A DNA stretch of 64,000 bases, from NCBI RefSeq assembly GCF_958298935.1, contig NC_084930.1, positions 29,424,001 through 29,488,000 of the forward strand, written 5' to 3'. The position numbers were made by a program, and so were the translations under genes. A model generated the notes under the pieces. That model was not told the DNA's origin. It saw only the letters and a program-made list of their open reading frames with translations, and ran no database searches. Shown here one piece after another: positions 12,598-23,712 of the stretch (position 1 is the first letter of the stretch; every line of letters begins with the position of its first letter). The stretch is from Phragmites australis. Lineage: Eukaryota > Streptophyta > Magnoliopsida > Poales > Poaceae.

Positions 12598-13080
12598 CGT
12601 CACCGAAGCAACGGTGAATGGTTCGGTGTTGTTCAGTCGTCGGTGGCCAATGATTCTGTGCTCTGCACGATCGTTGCCACATGAAGCGACGACTGGGCTA
12701 CAATCACATGCCCTGCAGCGCAGTATTTGGGTACAGCCAACTTGTACTTGCAAAAGGTCTTGCATGCTTCCATGTCGCTAACCTGTTTTATGAATGTGAG
12801 ATGACGAGAGTACTTTGTTCTTGCCTCATAAGAGGGGAACATGCGTTCCGTGCAAGCACGTTCTCTTCGAGGGAGAGAGTTTTGAGACAGTGTCTAGAGA
12901 GAGAGAGAGGGGTTCAGATCCAAAGGCCGAGCACACACTCCACAAGACCGAGAAATACGACATTCAGGCAGCCCATTAAAGCCCACTAGTCACAGTTGAG
13001 GTAAGCAAGCCGATCAAAAACAGTAATGATCTGCTCCAAAAATTTTGAAGGATAAAAAAATTGGACACGGGATGTTAAAT

Positions 13081-13440
13081 ACAATATATAAAAATAATTG
13101 TACCAATAAATATTCGTAACATTTGAAACATTACATTTGAACATATAAAATATTAAAGATATGAAAATATAGAAATTAACTTAAATGGATATTTTTTCAG
13201 GTTCAGATCTGTATGCTATTTTGATACCTGAATTAAGTGTAACAAACGAAAATAACTTCTACAACAAATTTTTATTAAGTTTGAAATATTAAATTTGAAC
13301 ATCTAAAACATTAGAGATATAAAATATAAGAATTAACTCAATTGAATAATTTTTTTTTCAGATTTATGTACTATTTTGATATATTTTTAATATTGTAGAT
13401 GTTGATTTTAGATACTACATACGTTAATTTTCAATGTTTC
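13081..13440. repeat. AT-rich tandem duplication, about 158 bp
   Basis: The block starting GAAACATTACATTTGAAC at 13125 recurs, diverged, as GAAATATTAAATTTGAAC at 13283. Each is followed by an A-rich tract, a T-run ending in CAG, and GTA(C/T)TATTTTGATA. It lies just upstream of the gene at 13629. Confidence 0.6.
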
Positions 13441-13628
13441 AACGGGTAGTTGAAGATCGGACGTCCGGGTCGCTAGAATCTCTCATCAAAAATAAAAAAA
13501 GGGAACAAAGGCAAGCCGCAAAATGCACCCTGAGTCCCTGATCGAACCCATTCCGATCGGCCCATCCCCCTTTTCCCCGTCGCACGACGAAGCACCAAAA
13601 CTCACAAGCGAGCAACCCAGGCGCGGAG

Positions 13629-13970
13629 ATGGCAGACGTCAGCGGCGGCGCGGGGGGCCGGCGGCCGCTGGGGCTGCTGGCGAACGCGGCGAAGCGGAAG
13701 GACGGGTTCGTGCAGCTGTTGCTGATGGCGGGCGTCTTCATGATGAGCCTGCGGTCCCTGGGTCAGAAGCACCGCCTCCGCGACCTCGCCGATGACGCCG
13801 CCGACCTCCGCCGCGAGCGCGACCACCTCTCCCTCCGCATGAGGGACCTCCAGGACGCGCTCCGTCGCGAGGCCGGCGCCGACGCGTCAGGCTCCCTCGC
13901 GTCCCACCTCCGCCGCATCTTCGCCGCACACCCCACCCCTGGTACCGCCGCCGCCGCGGAGGATAACTAG
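13629..13970 (+). CDS. Small membrane/coiled-coil protein, conserved in plants
   Basis: Intronless frame of 113 residues with strong GC3 bias, unlike its AT-rich flanks. The ATG at 13629 is the first in frame. Order of parts: a short basic N-terminus with RRPLGLLANAAKRKDGF (residues 11-27), one hydrophobic helix (about 26-44, FVQLLLMAGVFMMSL), an Arg/Asp/Leu heptad-rich coiled coil (about 47-83), a conserved-looking SLASHLRRIF segment (89-98), and an Ala/Pro tail. This arrangement fits a family of short uncharacterised plant proteins with one membrane anchor; I recognise the layout but know no assigned function. The helix is short and basic on both sides, so an organelle or endomembrane anchor is possible. 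No operon or partner can be inferred. An AT-rich duplicated block lies upstream and a PIF/Harbinger transposon inserted about 350 bp downstream. Confidence 0.85.
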   Translation: MADVSGGAGGRRPLGLLANAAKRKDGFVQLLLMAGVFMMSLRSLGQKHRLRDLADDAADLRRERDHLSLRMRDLQDALRREAGADASGSLASHLRRIFAAHPTPGTAAAAEDN

Positions 13971-14634
13971 CCGGCCTTCCCCAGAAATCCTCCCCGCGTT
14001 TTCGTTCGATGATGTTGTGTTTGCCTGTTTAGCCGTGAGGACTTTGCGTGCGCGCTGTTGTCGCAGCCTGACGAGACATGTCCGTCCGTGCACGCTTGTT
14101 TGTGGAAATGCTGCAGAGGCGGCTGAATTGCATGGCACTGACGAAAATTGTTACTACAACCTTGCGCCATGAGACTGAAATTTCTTCGATGTTTTTGGTT
14201 TAATCGACGGTCTTTTGCTTCTGTCCTTCTTGTTAGGCTGATGCATTTGAATGATATCTGTGATTTGGTCCTGCTTACTGAGAACTGCATTGCTGTAGCT
14301 ACTGTATTTTGTTAGGTTAGAGTATTTCTAAGAGATTCTCTAAAATTGGTTTCTTATATAGAGGAGGTATTTCAAAAATATTTACTTTCTGAAATCTTTT
14401 CCCTCCGATAGATATTCTATTTGTGAGTCCCTATATTCTAAAATTTATTCCCGTAGGCAAACTACCAACCGACTCAGTCATTCGCGCATCGTCTCCCATC
14501 GGTGGTCCTGCGCCCAGCGCCGCTCCTCCCATCTCCCTTCCAGCGCGGCGTGAGACACGCCTCGATCCCGAGCCTCCACGTTGTGAGCGTCGTGACATGC
14601 CTTGATCTCCAACCATCAACTTCGTGAGCTGTCG

Positions 14635-14765
14635 ATCGTGGGCGGTGTGAGCTGCGTGAGTCGACCGTGAGCCACGCCATCGACCGTGAGCGGCGTGAGC
14701 TGTGTGAGTCGACCGTGAGCGGAGTGAGCTGTGTGAGTCGATCGTGAGCCACGCCGTGGATCCTG
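14635..14765 (+). repeat. Subterminal short repeats in PIF element
   Basis: Several imperfect copies of a unit containing GTGAGC(T/G)G..GTGAGTCGACCGTGAGC lie in the left subterminal region. Subterminal repeats often serve as transposase binding sites, but that role is inferred here. Confidence 0.6.
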
Positions 14766-14949
14766 AGTGGGGGGAGTCGATCCCGAGCGACATCTCCGAG
14801 GAGAAATTGATTTTTGTGATGAGTCATCGTAGTTTTCTCATGCAAGAGGTCTTGGATTCGTCATCATCTAATGTTGACGATAAATTCATTATTACTGTAG
14901 TACATGTAGCACACAATCAATATCAGCTTGATAAGGAACCGCACCATGG

Positions 14950-15742
14950 CGGACCTGTCCTTGGACATCAAGTAGTTCATCAAAATAGAGAATCATGGTA
15001 TTTTGAGACTGTATCAAGACTACTTCTCGGATGATCCTACGTACAGACCTACTTTGTTCAGATGCAGGTTTGTTCAGTACATATATTTTTATTTGTCATT
15101 TGTTGTAGATCGTGATATGTATGGCTCATTGTTATTATACTCGCATAGGTTTAAAATGAGGCGTTCTCTATTTGTACGCATAATATGTGCTGTAGAAGAA
15201 CATGATGACTACTTTGTCCAGAAAAGAAATGCAGCCAATAAACTTAGTTTAAGTTGTTTGCAATAGATTACCGCATCATTCCGTATGCTAACTTATGGAG
15301 TAGCAGCGGATGCTACGAATGATTATGTTTGTGTTGGAGAAAGTACTACTATAGATAATCTGAAAAGGCTTGTCAAATCTATTATTGAAGTATTTGTAGA
15401 TGAGTATTTGAGATCACCAAATGAGAATGATACTGCTAGATTACTTGCACTTGAGGAGGCACGATGTTTTTCGGGAATGCTAGGATCCATTGATTGTATG
15501 CATTAGAAGTGGAATAATTGCCCGGCTGCATGAAAATGTATGTACAACAGCCATATTCATGAGCCTATAATTATTCTAGAAGCCGTTGCTTCACAAGATC
15601 TCTGAATTTGGTATGCTTTCTTTGGCTTACCTGTGTCTCGTAATGATATCAATGTTCTTCAATGCTCCCCACTCTTTGTGAAGATAGCTGAAGGTCACGC
15701 TCAAAAAGTGAATTATACCACCAATAGGGTCACAATTATATA
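14950..15742 (+). pseudogene. PIF/Harbinger transposase remnant
   Basis: Conserved blocks of the ALP1/Harbinger nuclease family appear in order: RLYQDYFSDDPTY near 15005, RFKMRRSLFVRI near 15150, VEEHDDYFVQKRNAANK near 15195-15245, LTYGVAADATNDYV near 15287, LRSPNENDTARLLALEEAR near 15410-15470 and GMLGSIDCMH near 15475-15504. The last contains the first catalytic aspartate. The frame stops at once after that motif, and remnants of the next blocks (NSHIHEP, EAVASQDL, NDINVLQCSPLF) continue to about 15742 with more stops. The region carrying the third acidic catalytic residue is gone. An intact copy would cut and paste the element together with the Myb-like ORF product. This copy is clearly dead. 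Confidence 0.85.
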
Positions 15743-16400
15743 ATAGGATATTACCTTGCTCTCCACCTTGTCGTATTTTTCTTTGGCCCTCTTCTTACCT
15801 ATTAGTCTCTTTGATATAGAATTCTCTGGAGTGCAAATAGGAGTAGATATAGCCGGACTTGAAGTGTCAGCTGTCTTCTGTTTTTTGTGAGATGGCTTTT
15901 GTGTCTGCATATCAATCCACTTTAGCTGTGTTCTTAAGAGGTTACATCAATGCATAAATTGAAATGACTTATTGGTCTTATCTTTCCACTTGAATAAAGT
16001 GCATGCCTGAACTAGCTATACAATTCAACAATTTTTTTTAATACGTTTAACACGAATTCATGTTGATGTATAGACAATAAAATTATATGAGGAAGTTGTC
16101 AATAACCTTGTCTTGGTAAGACACTTCGTTTTGCTTTCTACCCTCAATCCGGTTTAGACATCTGGCAAACTTGTTCACATTTCTTGAATAGCAGACCAAC
16201 GGTGTAAGAGTGACTTTTGGTTGTGATATGAGGTGAAATCCGTGTTGGAGTGAAAATAATCATAAATTCTCTTCCAGTATGTAGAACGAGATTGATCGGT
16301 ACCTTGGAATGCATTCATACTGATATTGAGCATCCCGACACCAATATTTCGTCTTACTTCTCACTAAAATTCTTTGTTCTTTTTTGAGTTGGTCTCACGA
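15713..16400 (-). pseudogene. PIF/Harbinger Myb-like ORF1 remnant
   Basis: On the minus strand, about 16330-16190 reads like the trihelix/Myb domain of plant PIF ORF1 proteins (motifs IYDYFHSNTDF and LLHRWSAIQ, in shifting frames). About 15830-15770 carries the basic block (K/R)RLIGKKRAKEKY, which matches the R-P-(I/M)-G-(K/R)-K-(K/Q)-A-K-E signature of NAM-associated ORF1 proteins. Such proteins bind subterminal DNA and bring in the transposase. Frameshifts and stops separate the blocks. The gene converges on the transposase and their ends meet near 15710-15740. Confidence 0.65.
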
Positions 16401-18290
16401 TGGGTGTAACTTCCACATCTGGTATTACTTGCTCCTCAGGTGGGCTACTCAATCCATCTCAAGTCAGTTCAGTGCTCTCCTCATTCATCAAGATAGTATA
16501 ATATCCACTTCTATCCATAGTCCCTAATAAATTCATAAAAATGTCAATTGTTTTAGAACACCATGCAGTATAACTTGGCATATATTTTCACATGACAGAA
16601 TACGATTCAATGTCAAAGCAGACATGCACACAAAAATTTAAGAAAAGAAAGAGTAACAGTACAGTTTTATCGATTGCTCATGTGACTGACCAATCCAACA
16701 TTTTCATCTCATTTCAATATAGTTCAGTTCCGCAATAAAAAATATCCTACTGTAAAAGTACCTCTGTATACTAGCCCAAATTAAACAATCAATCAATCTA
16801 GAGACATAACATCATGCAAGTGTTTCTTTATATCACTGGACCAGGAAGCCTCTTCTTTCCTATTTGACAAACAACAGACCCGAGCTTCTGAACATGAATG
16901 TGCTCCAAGATGGTAAAAGACCTGAGCAGATTATTCATCAGGTTGTCAGTTAACATGAGTTTGGTCAGATACTTGTTATACATTTAAGTAAAATTTATTA
17001 CTAAATATCTACATTTCATTGACATCTGTCCCTTATATTAACCAGGGGCAAGCAAAATCTTTGAATTAGACAGTCCATCTCCCTCTGAAAAGACTATGTT
17101 GTCACACACACACACACAAAAAATGATAGCCAATTTCAAGTCACTTAGAATGAACTACTAAGAAAATCTACTCATTTTTCATCTACTGAGAGACCCCTGC
17201 ACTTGACATCTGCTCAATCCCAAATATCGACAAGGCAGGCGCAGAAGCTTTAGAGTTGACAATGAAGTCTCCAAGCAGTCAAAATTGCCATATTGATCCC
17301 AAAACAAAGCAACCTCATATAAGTATGATACATAAACAAACCAACCCTGGATTATCTCGAATAGACTACACGAATCAATTATACAGTTATCATTGTCCTC
17401 GGAGCAGCACAGATATGTAAATGCGGTGGACAGTAGAAATTTCAGAGCAAAAGCAACCTTGCAGCGGGAAGGAGGAGGAGGGGGCCCGGGCCGGGCGGGA
17501 GTCCTCGCGGTCTGGGGCGTTGATGGCGCACGGCGGGAGGGTGGGGTCGTCGCGGTCGCGGCGTCGACAGCGCGTGCCGGGAGGGCGGGGGTGGTCACAG
17601 CGGCGGAGCATGCGGCGGGAAGGCGGGAGTCGCCGCTTGGGTGCCAGGTTGGCGCGAGAAAGGGAGCGGGAAACACGCGTCCTGCGTGGGAACCCGACCG
17701 GGGGGGGGGGGATAAGGAATGCGGATGGCTCTGTAGATATACAGACGATGGGGGTGCGTTTAAGGGTATGGTAAAAATAGGGATTCGTTTAGAGGAACTG
17801 TTGGAAGGTGATTTTTAGTGAAAAATCTCTAAATTTGCCTGTAGAGAACCAAATAGGGTGTCTCTTGGAGATGCTCTTAAGTGCACACGTTGCAAAAGTG
17901 TAATACTCTGGCTGTTTTTGGTTTTAGCCCGCGTGGTCCAAGTATTCCGATGTGATGAGTTTAATATCATATTAATAGTTTAAGTAGGTTTGAGTCAGCA
18001 TATAAACCTTCACGATTCAAACATAGCATTTTCAGGTTAACTCTTTTAGACGAAGCGATGACAAAATGAAAGTATTTGATGTCGACTAGAGGGGAGGGGG
18101 TGAATAGTCATTTCTGAAAAATAAAACTTTGTAGCGGATCAGACAGTACCCGTAAATTCCGGCTCAATCCAGATACTCCGGGTTCCAGAGTATCTGAGTT
18201 CACCCGGATTATCCGGACTATACAGGAACTCGAAATCAAAGTAAACTTAAGCAAATCTAGTTTGGTCTATGAGTTACCACATACTCTATA

Positions 18291-18291
<1 letters not shown>

Positions 18292-18380
<89 letters not shown>
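18292..18380. repeat. (AT)n microsatellite
   Basis: About 44 uninterrupted AT units, resuming as a shorter TA tract at 18759-18796 after the Micron-like insert. The length is likely polymorphic and prone to assembly error. Confidence 0.95.
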
Positions 18381-18383
<3 letters not shown>

Positions 18384-18756
18384 ACACCTATTCTATACTC
18401 CTAGGAGTATGTACTCCCACATGCAATATACCACCTAAACAAACACTTTATACTCTTTTATCATTTTTAGTATACTCTAATACTAATTCTAAGATACTCA
18501 AATATGAGTTGTATGAAAAAAAATTCAATATTAGCCTTTCATTTTTGCTATATACTCTTTTTTACACATAAAAGAAGTATATACGCAAATTAAGATAAAA
18601 ATCATGGATTTTCATAAAAATTTTCGTGGGATTTGTATTGTAGTATCTTATAATTACTAATGAAGTATATTTAAAGTGATAAAGAAGTATAACACATGTG
18701 TAAAAATGGTATATGAGAGGTGGGAGTACATACACCCAGGAGTACATACTAGTTTT

Positions 18757-18758
<2 letters not shown>
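18381..18758. mobile_element. Micron-like MITE inside TA microsatellite
   Basis: A 378-bp insert sits within one (TA)n tract, which flanks it on both sides (about 18292-18380 and 18759-18796). The ends are inverted repeats of about 40 bp sharing TATGTACTCC and GTACTCCCAC. Insertion into, and flanking by, TA microsatellites is the hallmark of the rice Micron family, and the size fits. Family membership rests on structure, not on a sequence match. Confidence 0.7.
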
Positions 18759-18797
<39 letters not shown>

Positions 18798-19379
18798 TCA
18801 TTTTCAACAACAACCTTCACCCAAATACTCACAAGCAACAAGATTGGGGCAAATCCCCAAATATCAACTATAACAAGTAAAATGCAAGAAAGTAATGGAG
18901 ACAAGGATTTGTTCCCGAAATTCCGCCATCTCACAACGAAGTGCCTACGTCTCTGTTGAGGAGCTCATAAAGAGCCGGATCTCTTTCAACCCTATCCTCA
19001 CCCAAGCGACCACAAAGATCGAGTTAGGGTTCTTACTCAAGTCAAAGGTGATACAAACTTCCCGTGACACTCCACAAAGATTGGGTGCTCTACAGATGAC
19101 GCCTTGCTGTCTAGGAGCACGAAGGTCCAAGAGTAAAGAATGCAAATTAAAGCTTGGCGAAGAACTCAAATACTCAAAGATTAGATTTTTGCTCTCTAGC
19201 TCTAGATTTCACTCCCCAAATCCTAACTCTCAAATCTTGCAAGAATCAAAGCACTACAAGGGTTTGGGAGGGCTATTGAATGTTTTTGAGGTGTTTGTTC
19301 ACTGGTAGTTCAGCAGCATTGAATGGAGGGGTGAAGAGATATTTATACCCTTTCCCCAAAAATTAGCTGTTACAGTATT

Positions 19380-19925
19380 TTTTGAACAGATCCGGAGTAT
19401 CCGGGTTCACACAGAGACTCTGGGTAGCACAAAACACACGCACCAAACTTTGTCAGAAACTAGCCGTTATCGAACAATTATACTGACCCGGATTATCCGG
19501 GTTCACCCGGAGACTCCGGGTAGCACAAAACATACGCACCGAACCCTGTCAAAATCTAGCCGTTACCGAACAGTTATACTGACCCATAGTATCCGGGTTC
19601 ACCCAGAGACTCCGGATAACACTTTGGAATACAATCGAGATCTCAGTCCGGAGCTTGCACGGAGGGTCCAGAAGCATCAGGACCCAGAGACTCCGAACCA
19701 ACCCGGAGACTCTGGCTTTAATTAACACCTATGCCAAACAAAGACTCTCTATCGGAGTCTCACCCAGAGATTCCGGAATACTAACAGAATCCGGAGTATC
19801 CGGGCTAACCCGGAGACTCCGGTTTTAACACCTATGCCAAACAGAGACTCTCTCTCGGAGATTCTGGGACACTAACAGAATTCGGAGTATCCGGGCTAAC
19901 TCGGAGACTCCGGATTCAGACAACT
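19380..19925. repeat. Cluster of CCGGAGACTCCGG-type palindromes
   Basis: Many exact or near copies of CCCGGAGACTCCGG and (C)CGGAGTATCCGGG recur every 30-90 bp, always with CCGGA..TCCGG arms. Further copies occur at 18160-18220. They lie in the U3-side part of the solo LTR. A comparable cluster of a different palindrome is found in the LTR at 58662-61681. Confidence 0.85.
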
Positions 19926-20491
19926 CTGCCCTTATTCCCAGTGTTCGTGGGTGATTGTGTCTCTCAACTTTTAGTTTTAAAAGGATACTTTGAGCACTGA
20001 GACACCAGCAAGACAATCAAAGTGCATCCCTCTTGATAGTACGGCATTCCTAAACTCAAATTCAAAAGTAAAATTAATTAAAGCCTACTGAGTTTTTTCA
20101 TGCCGCTTCTCTTTTCTTTTTGAGGGACTCAAATTTCTTTTAACCTTTTCAATGGGACCAAAACTTGTTCATAATCTCGATAAACTCATTAGCCTCTTAA
20201 TCGTTTGTCATCAATTAACCAAAACTCACAAAAGGACCTAGATGCACTTTCACAAAAGTATAAGAGAGGTATTATAGGTATGGACCTACTCTATAGGTGG
20301 GCTAGTTTGTAAGCTAATATTTGAAGGCGGAGTGTTACAATAAGACTAGTTCAAACAAAAATAGGATCAATCAGCTTGCACAATGATCACAAGCTCCCCT
20401 TTGCACCCAGATATTGCATGCCCATTTTATGGATGACTTTGTCTGACAAGAGATCGCCAAAAAAATGCATTGTCCTTGTGCAATTCATTCG

Positions 20492-20995
20492 AACTGAAAC
20501 TTCAGGCTTGATAAACTAGAACACGGAGCCTGTCGTTTGATTTTTGTGTTTTCTATTCATCATTGGGTCTTCATTCACAACTGAAATTTCAGGCCTGATA
20601 AACTAGAATGCAGAGCCTGTCATTCGATTGTTGTGTTTTCTATTCATCATTGGATTTTCATTCGCAACTGAAATTTCAGGCCTAATAAACTAGAACACGG
20701 AGCCTGCCGTTTGATTGTTGTGTTTTCTATTCATCATTGGGTCTTCATTCACAACTGAAATTTCAGACCTGATAATGCAGAGCCTGTCATTCGATCGTTG
20801 TGTTTTCTATTCATCATTGGATTTTTATTCGCAACTGAAATTTCAGGCCTGATAAACTAGAATGCAGGGCCTGTCATTCGATCATTTTGTTTTCTATTCA
20901 TCATTGGATTTTCATTCGCAACTGAAATTTCAGGCATGATAAACTAGAATGCAGAGTCTGTCATTTGATCGTTGCGTTGTTCATTCAGTGGGCCA
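20492..20995 (+). repeat. 87-bp tandem repeat, six copies
   Basis: Units begin with AACTGAAA at 20492, 20579, 20666, 20753, 20833 and 20920. The period is 87 bp except for one unit shortened to 80 by loss of the AAACTAGA segment; the last unit is truncated. Two subtypes occur in the order A-B-A-B-B-B. Type A has ACACGGAGCC and GGGTCTTCATTCAC; type B has ATGCAGAGCC and GGATTTTCATTCGC. This points to an ancestral 174-bp dimer. No open frame runs through it. Confidence 0.92.
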
Positions 20996-21489
20996 AGCAC
21001 ATCCACTGAGTTCCGACCAGCCTCCGGCACCTCATCAATCCCTTCCTTGGAGATGGCATTCCCATTGATATTCATTATTCAGCTACGAAAAACCTAGCTT
21101 ATGAGCGGTTGCCTGGGATTAACCCCGGGCTCCAACCTGTTGCAACATATCTGAGCTCACATCAAGCTCCTTTTTTAGAGTTTTAGAGACGATGCCCCAA
21201 TGTCAGTGCATATATTGCAACCGACCAAAACCAATGTTTACAACACTATATGATAGAATTCGAGCATACTCTGACGAAACAACCTCAGTCCCTTACCGGC
21301 CCTCCTCACAATGTCTATACCCTATTACAAAATCAGAAAACGCTACCACTCGCTGACAGTAACACCGACCCAGGCTTCAGGTCAGTCACTTCACAAGTAA
21401 TCAAACTCGGATTCCCAAGCTCGACATCTTGTACTTGTAGACGATCCACCCCAGTTTCTTCAAACTTGATCTGAAATGAATCCATGCTG
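20996..21489. other. Unassigned sequence
   Basis: No domain or element terminus was recognised between the tandem repeat and the LINE remnant. The short plus-strand frame at 21250-21474 is not convincing. Confidence 0.4.
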
Positions 21490-23712
21490 CTTGTCTCATA
21501 CTCTAGCTTCTTCCAGGTTTCTAAGTTTCTTCCTTCGCTTTTATTCGTGCCCTAAGATGATCTTTAATATCTTCCATATTACATGCTTCTACATTGACAG
21601 TCTCTCCGGTCTTGTCACCAAACATTCCAGCTTGTTTATCTTCAAATTGGAAGCATCTATTGATCTTGTAGGGGAAAAAACTCTCCAGTTTTTCAACATT
21701 GGAATAATCTTCCTCCACACTATTGTCATGCTCGACCAGGCTCCACTCTGAAAACATAAATGATTCCTCAGTTTCCACAGCCCCCCTAGGGATGCTGAAC
21801 TTATCATATTAACTACACAAAAATTCTTAATTGCCAAATTACAAACCAAAGACAAAAAACAAAAAGCGCCCTAACAAAGTTATTCTAAAAAAGCAAGCTA
21901 TTGATACATATCATATGTACTTGAATGTTAAAAATACGAGCGGACTCTTTCTTAAAGAAGCTCCAAACAGCTTGAACAAATGGAGGCAAATCATTAAAAA
22001 CCACCCAATCATTTCTTACCCCCCAGATGCTCCAACACATGATTGTAATAATTTTCATAGAAAAAAGGGTAGTAAGCCTTTTCTTGAAAATCTTGAGGTT
22101 CTAAAACAGACTGTCATTGGGATTAAAACAAAGATTAAGCAACATCTAGCAGTTTGGTGCAAAATTGCAGGAAAGGAAAAGATAGAATCTACTTTCCTCA
22201 AGCTGCCAAAGACAAAGATCACAAGTGTAGGAGGAGAGACTTATGTTTTTAAGTTGAAGAAGTTCCCTTGTATTGAGTCTATCTTTCAGAAGTAATCAAA
22301 AGAAAACTTTATGCTTCACTTGACAACAAGTTTTCCAATTCCTTTGAAGATAGGATGAATAGGCCTATGACCCATAAGAAATTTATAAACTCTGCTAGCA
22401 GAGAAGGCATCACTTCCCCAAATGTAAGTTCAGTAGGGGAAACCAACTGTTTCATAAAAAAAAAATCTTATTGCTAAGCCAACATTGTGCCACTGACTCA
22501 AAATTACTTCCTATAGGGAAACCAACTATTTCAGAAATAACTGCCCACATTCTACTAGCAACCACACAATCAAAGAAAAGATGGTGTTCTGTTTCTTTCT
22601 CATAGCAAAAAAGACAACTTTCATCCTCTACTCTCCTCCTTTTACCTAGATTGTCCCTAATCATTTTAGACCACAACAAGAGAAAGAAATGCACCCTAGG
22701 TGGCACAAAAATCTTCCATAATGCAGGGACGTAAACAGGAACAACTCCCGTAATGTTAATTACTTTGTAAAGAGATTGTGAGGAGTACACTCTTGAAGAA
22801 TGGAACTGCCAAATCTAGCTGTCCTCCTCCCTAAACTGAATCGTAGAAGTAATCTGAACTACCTCTTCCCATAACCTCATCAATCTACCCCCCCCCCCCA
22901 CACCTTGTGAAGGTGCATTTTAAGTTAATCCCATCCCAAACATCTTGAAAAGTCAGACTAGAAGACCCTAACCATCTATCTTCCCAAAATTTAGTCTTCT
23001 TCCCATTTCCAACTAATCATCTATATCCCATTTTAGTCACTTTTGCTGCCCACAACACACTTTTCAAAAACTGCGAGGCATTATGATCAGGATAAGTAAA
23101 AATATTGGGATTACAGGTATCATATTTGAAGTCAACTACTTGTTTCCAAAGCTTACTATCATCAGACAAATACCTTTTAATCCATGAGCGTAGTATACAA
23201 ATATTTAGCTTTCTCAAATCTGGTATGCCTAATCCTACATATTCCTTGTTGATACAAACACTCGGCCAATTAGCTAAGTGATATTTCATATTCCCCTCAT
23301 TATTATCCCAGAGACAATAGGCCATCTGTGTATTCAACATCTGAATAGCCCACTTTGGAAATTTAATAAAAGAAAGAAGATAAACTGGTATACTGGACAG
23401 GCAAGACTTAATCAAAACTAGCTTAGCACTATATGGCAGCAACTTACCTCTCCAGCCTGAGTATCCTTTTAATGAGTTTACCTACCAAAGGTTGAATGTC
23501 TTCCTTTCTAAGCTTATCATAATGAACAAAGGGAAACTACCAAGAGGACATCCAAAGATGTGATCAATATGGTGAGTCTGTTCCTCATCTAGAGACATAG
23601 GAATGAACTCACTTTTGTTTTTTTTTAGAAAATGAAAATCATTCCGGCTTTTTGCATGTACGATGCATACAACCAATATCATTATTACAAAGTTTTGGCT
23701 AAAAGTCCGCAA
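21490..23712 (-). pseudogene. LINE reverse-transcriptase remnant
   Basis: The minus strand shows, 5' to 3': a block with HIDHIFGCPLGSFP (about 23560), which corresponds to the region after the polymerase palm; a long block 23442-23017 with LVLIKSCLSSIPVYLLSF and WDNNEGNMKYHLANW; a zf-RVT block 22790-22452 with the C-x2-C...H-x4/5-C pattern (CLFCYEKETEHHLFFDC); and a C-terminal tail near 21790-21660 (LWKLRNHLCFQSGAWSSM). Stops and frameshifts separate them, and the endonuclease and catalytic reverse transcriptase are missing. This is an old, 5'-truncated L1-type element. The poly-A end was not found. Confidence 0.8.

Larger units (their letters stand above)
14320..17876 (+). mobile_element. 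PIF/Harbinger DNA transposon, complete ends
   Basis: The element is bounded by the trinucleotide TTA (14317-14319 and 17877-17879), the target preference of PIF/Harbinger. The termini are inverted: left GAGTATTTCTAAGAG, right (reverse complement) GAGCATCTCCAAGAG, with weaker similarity further in. Inside are the two genes expected of the superfamily, arranged convergently: a DDE transposase remnant on the plus strand and a Myb/NAM-associated DNA-binding ORF on the minus strand. Both subterminal regions are GC-rich (about 14470-14770 and 17440-17720). Both ORFs are broken, so the 3557-bp copy is non-autonomous unless complemented. About 16400-17170 between the ORF remnants and the right subterminal region holds nothing I recognise. 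Confidence 0.88.
18067..20252 (-). mobile_element. Solo LTR with 5-bp target duplication
   Basis: On the minus strand the element starts TGAAAGTGCATCTAGG (20252 downward) and ends CTCTAGTCGACATCAAATACTTTCA-like at 18067, giving TGAAAGT...ACTTTCA termini. It is flanked by a perfect duplication CAAAA (18062-18066 and 20253-20257). The C-rich run before CTCTAG near its end and the ATTGATGACAAACG motif near its start are typical of LTRs of grass retrotransposons that have a 'GGGGGAGA' polypurine tract. No internal region is present, so it formed by LTR-LTR recombination. It contains the Micron-like insertion (18381-18758) and a cluster of short palindromic motifs. The 137-codon plus-strand frame at 18895 is incidental. 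Confidence 0.85.

Noticed and set aside
18895..19308. 137-codon frame as a gene
   Set aside because: It lies wholly inside a solo LTR with defined ends and has no domain.
20492..20995. CRISPR-like or centromeric satellite
   Set aside because: The 87-bp units have no spacers and only six copies; too short and local for a centromeric array.
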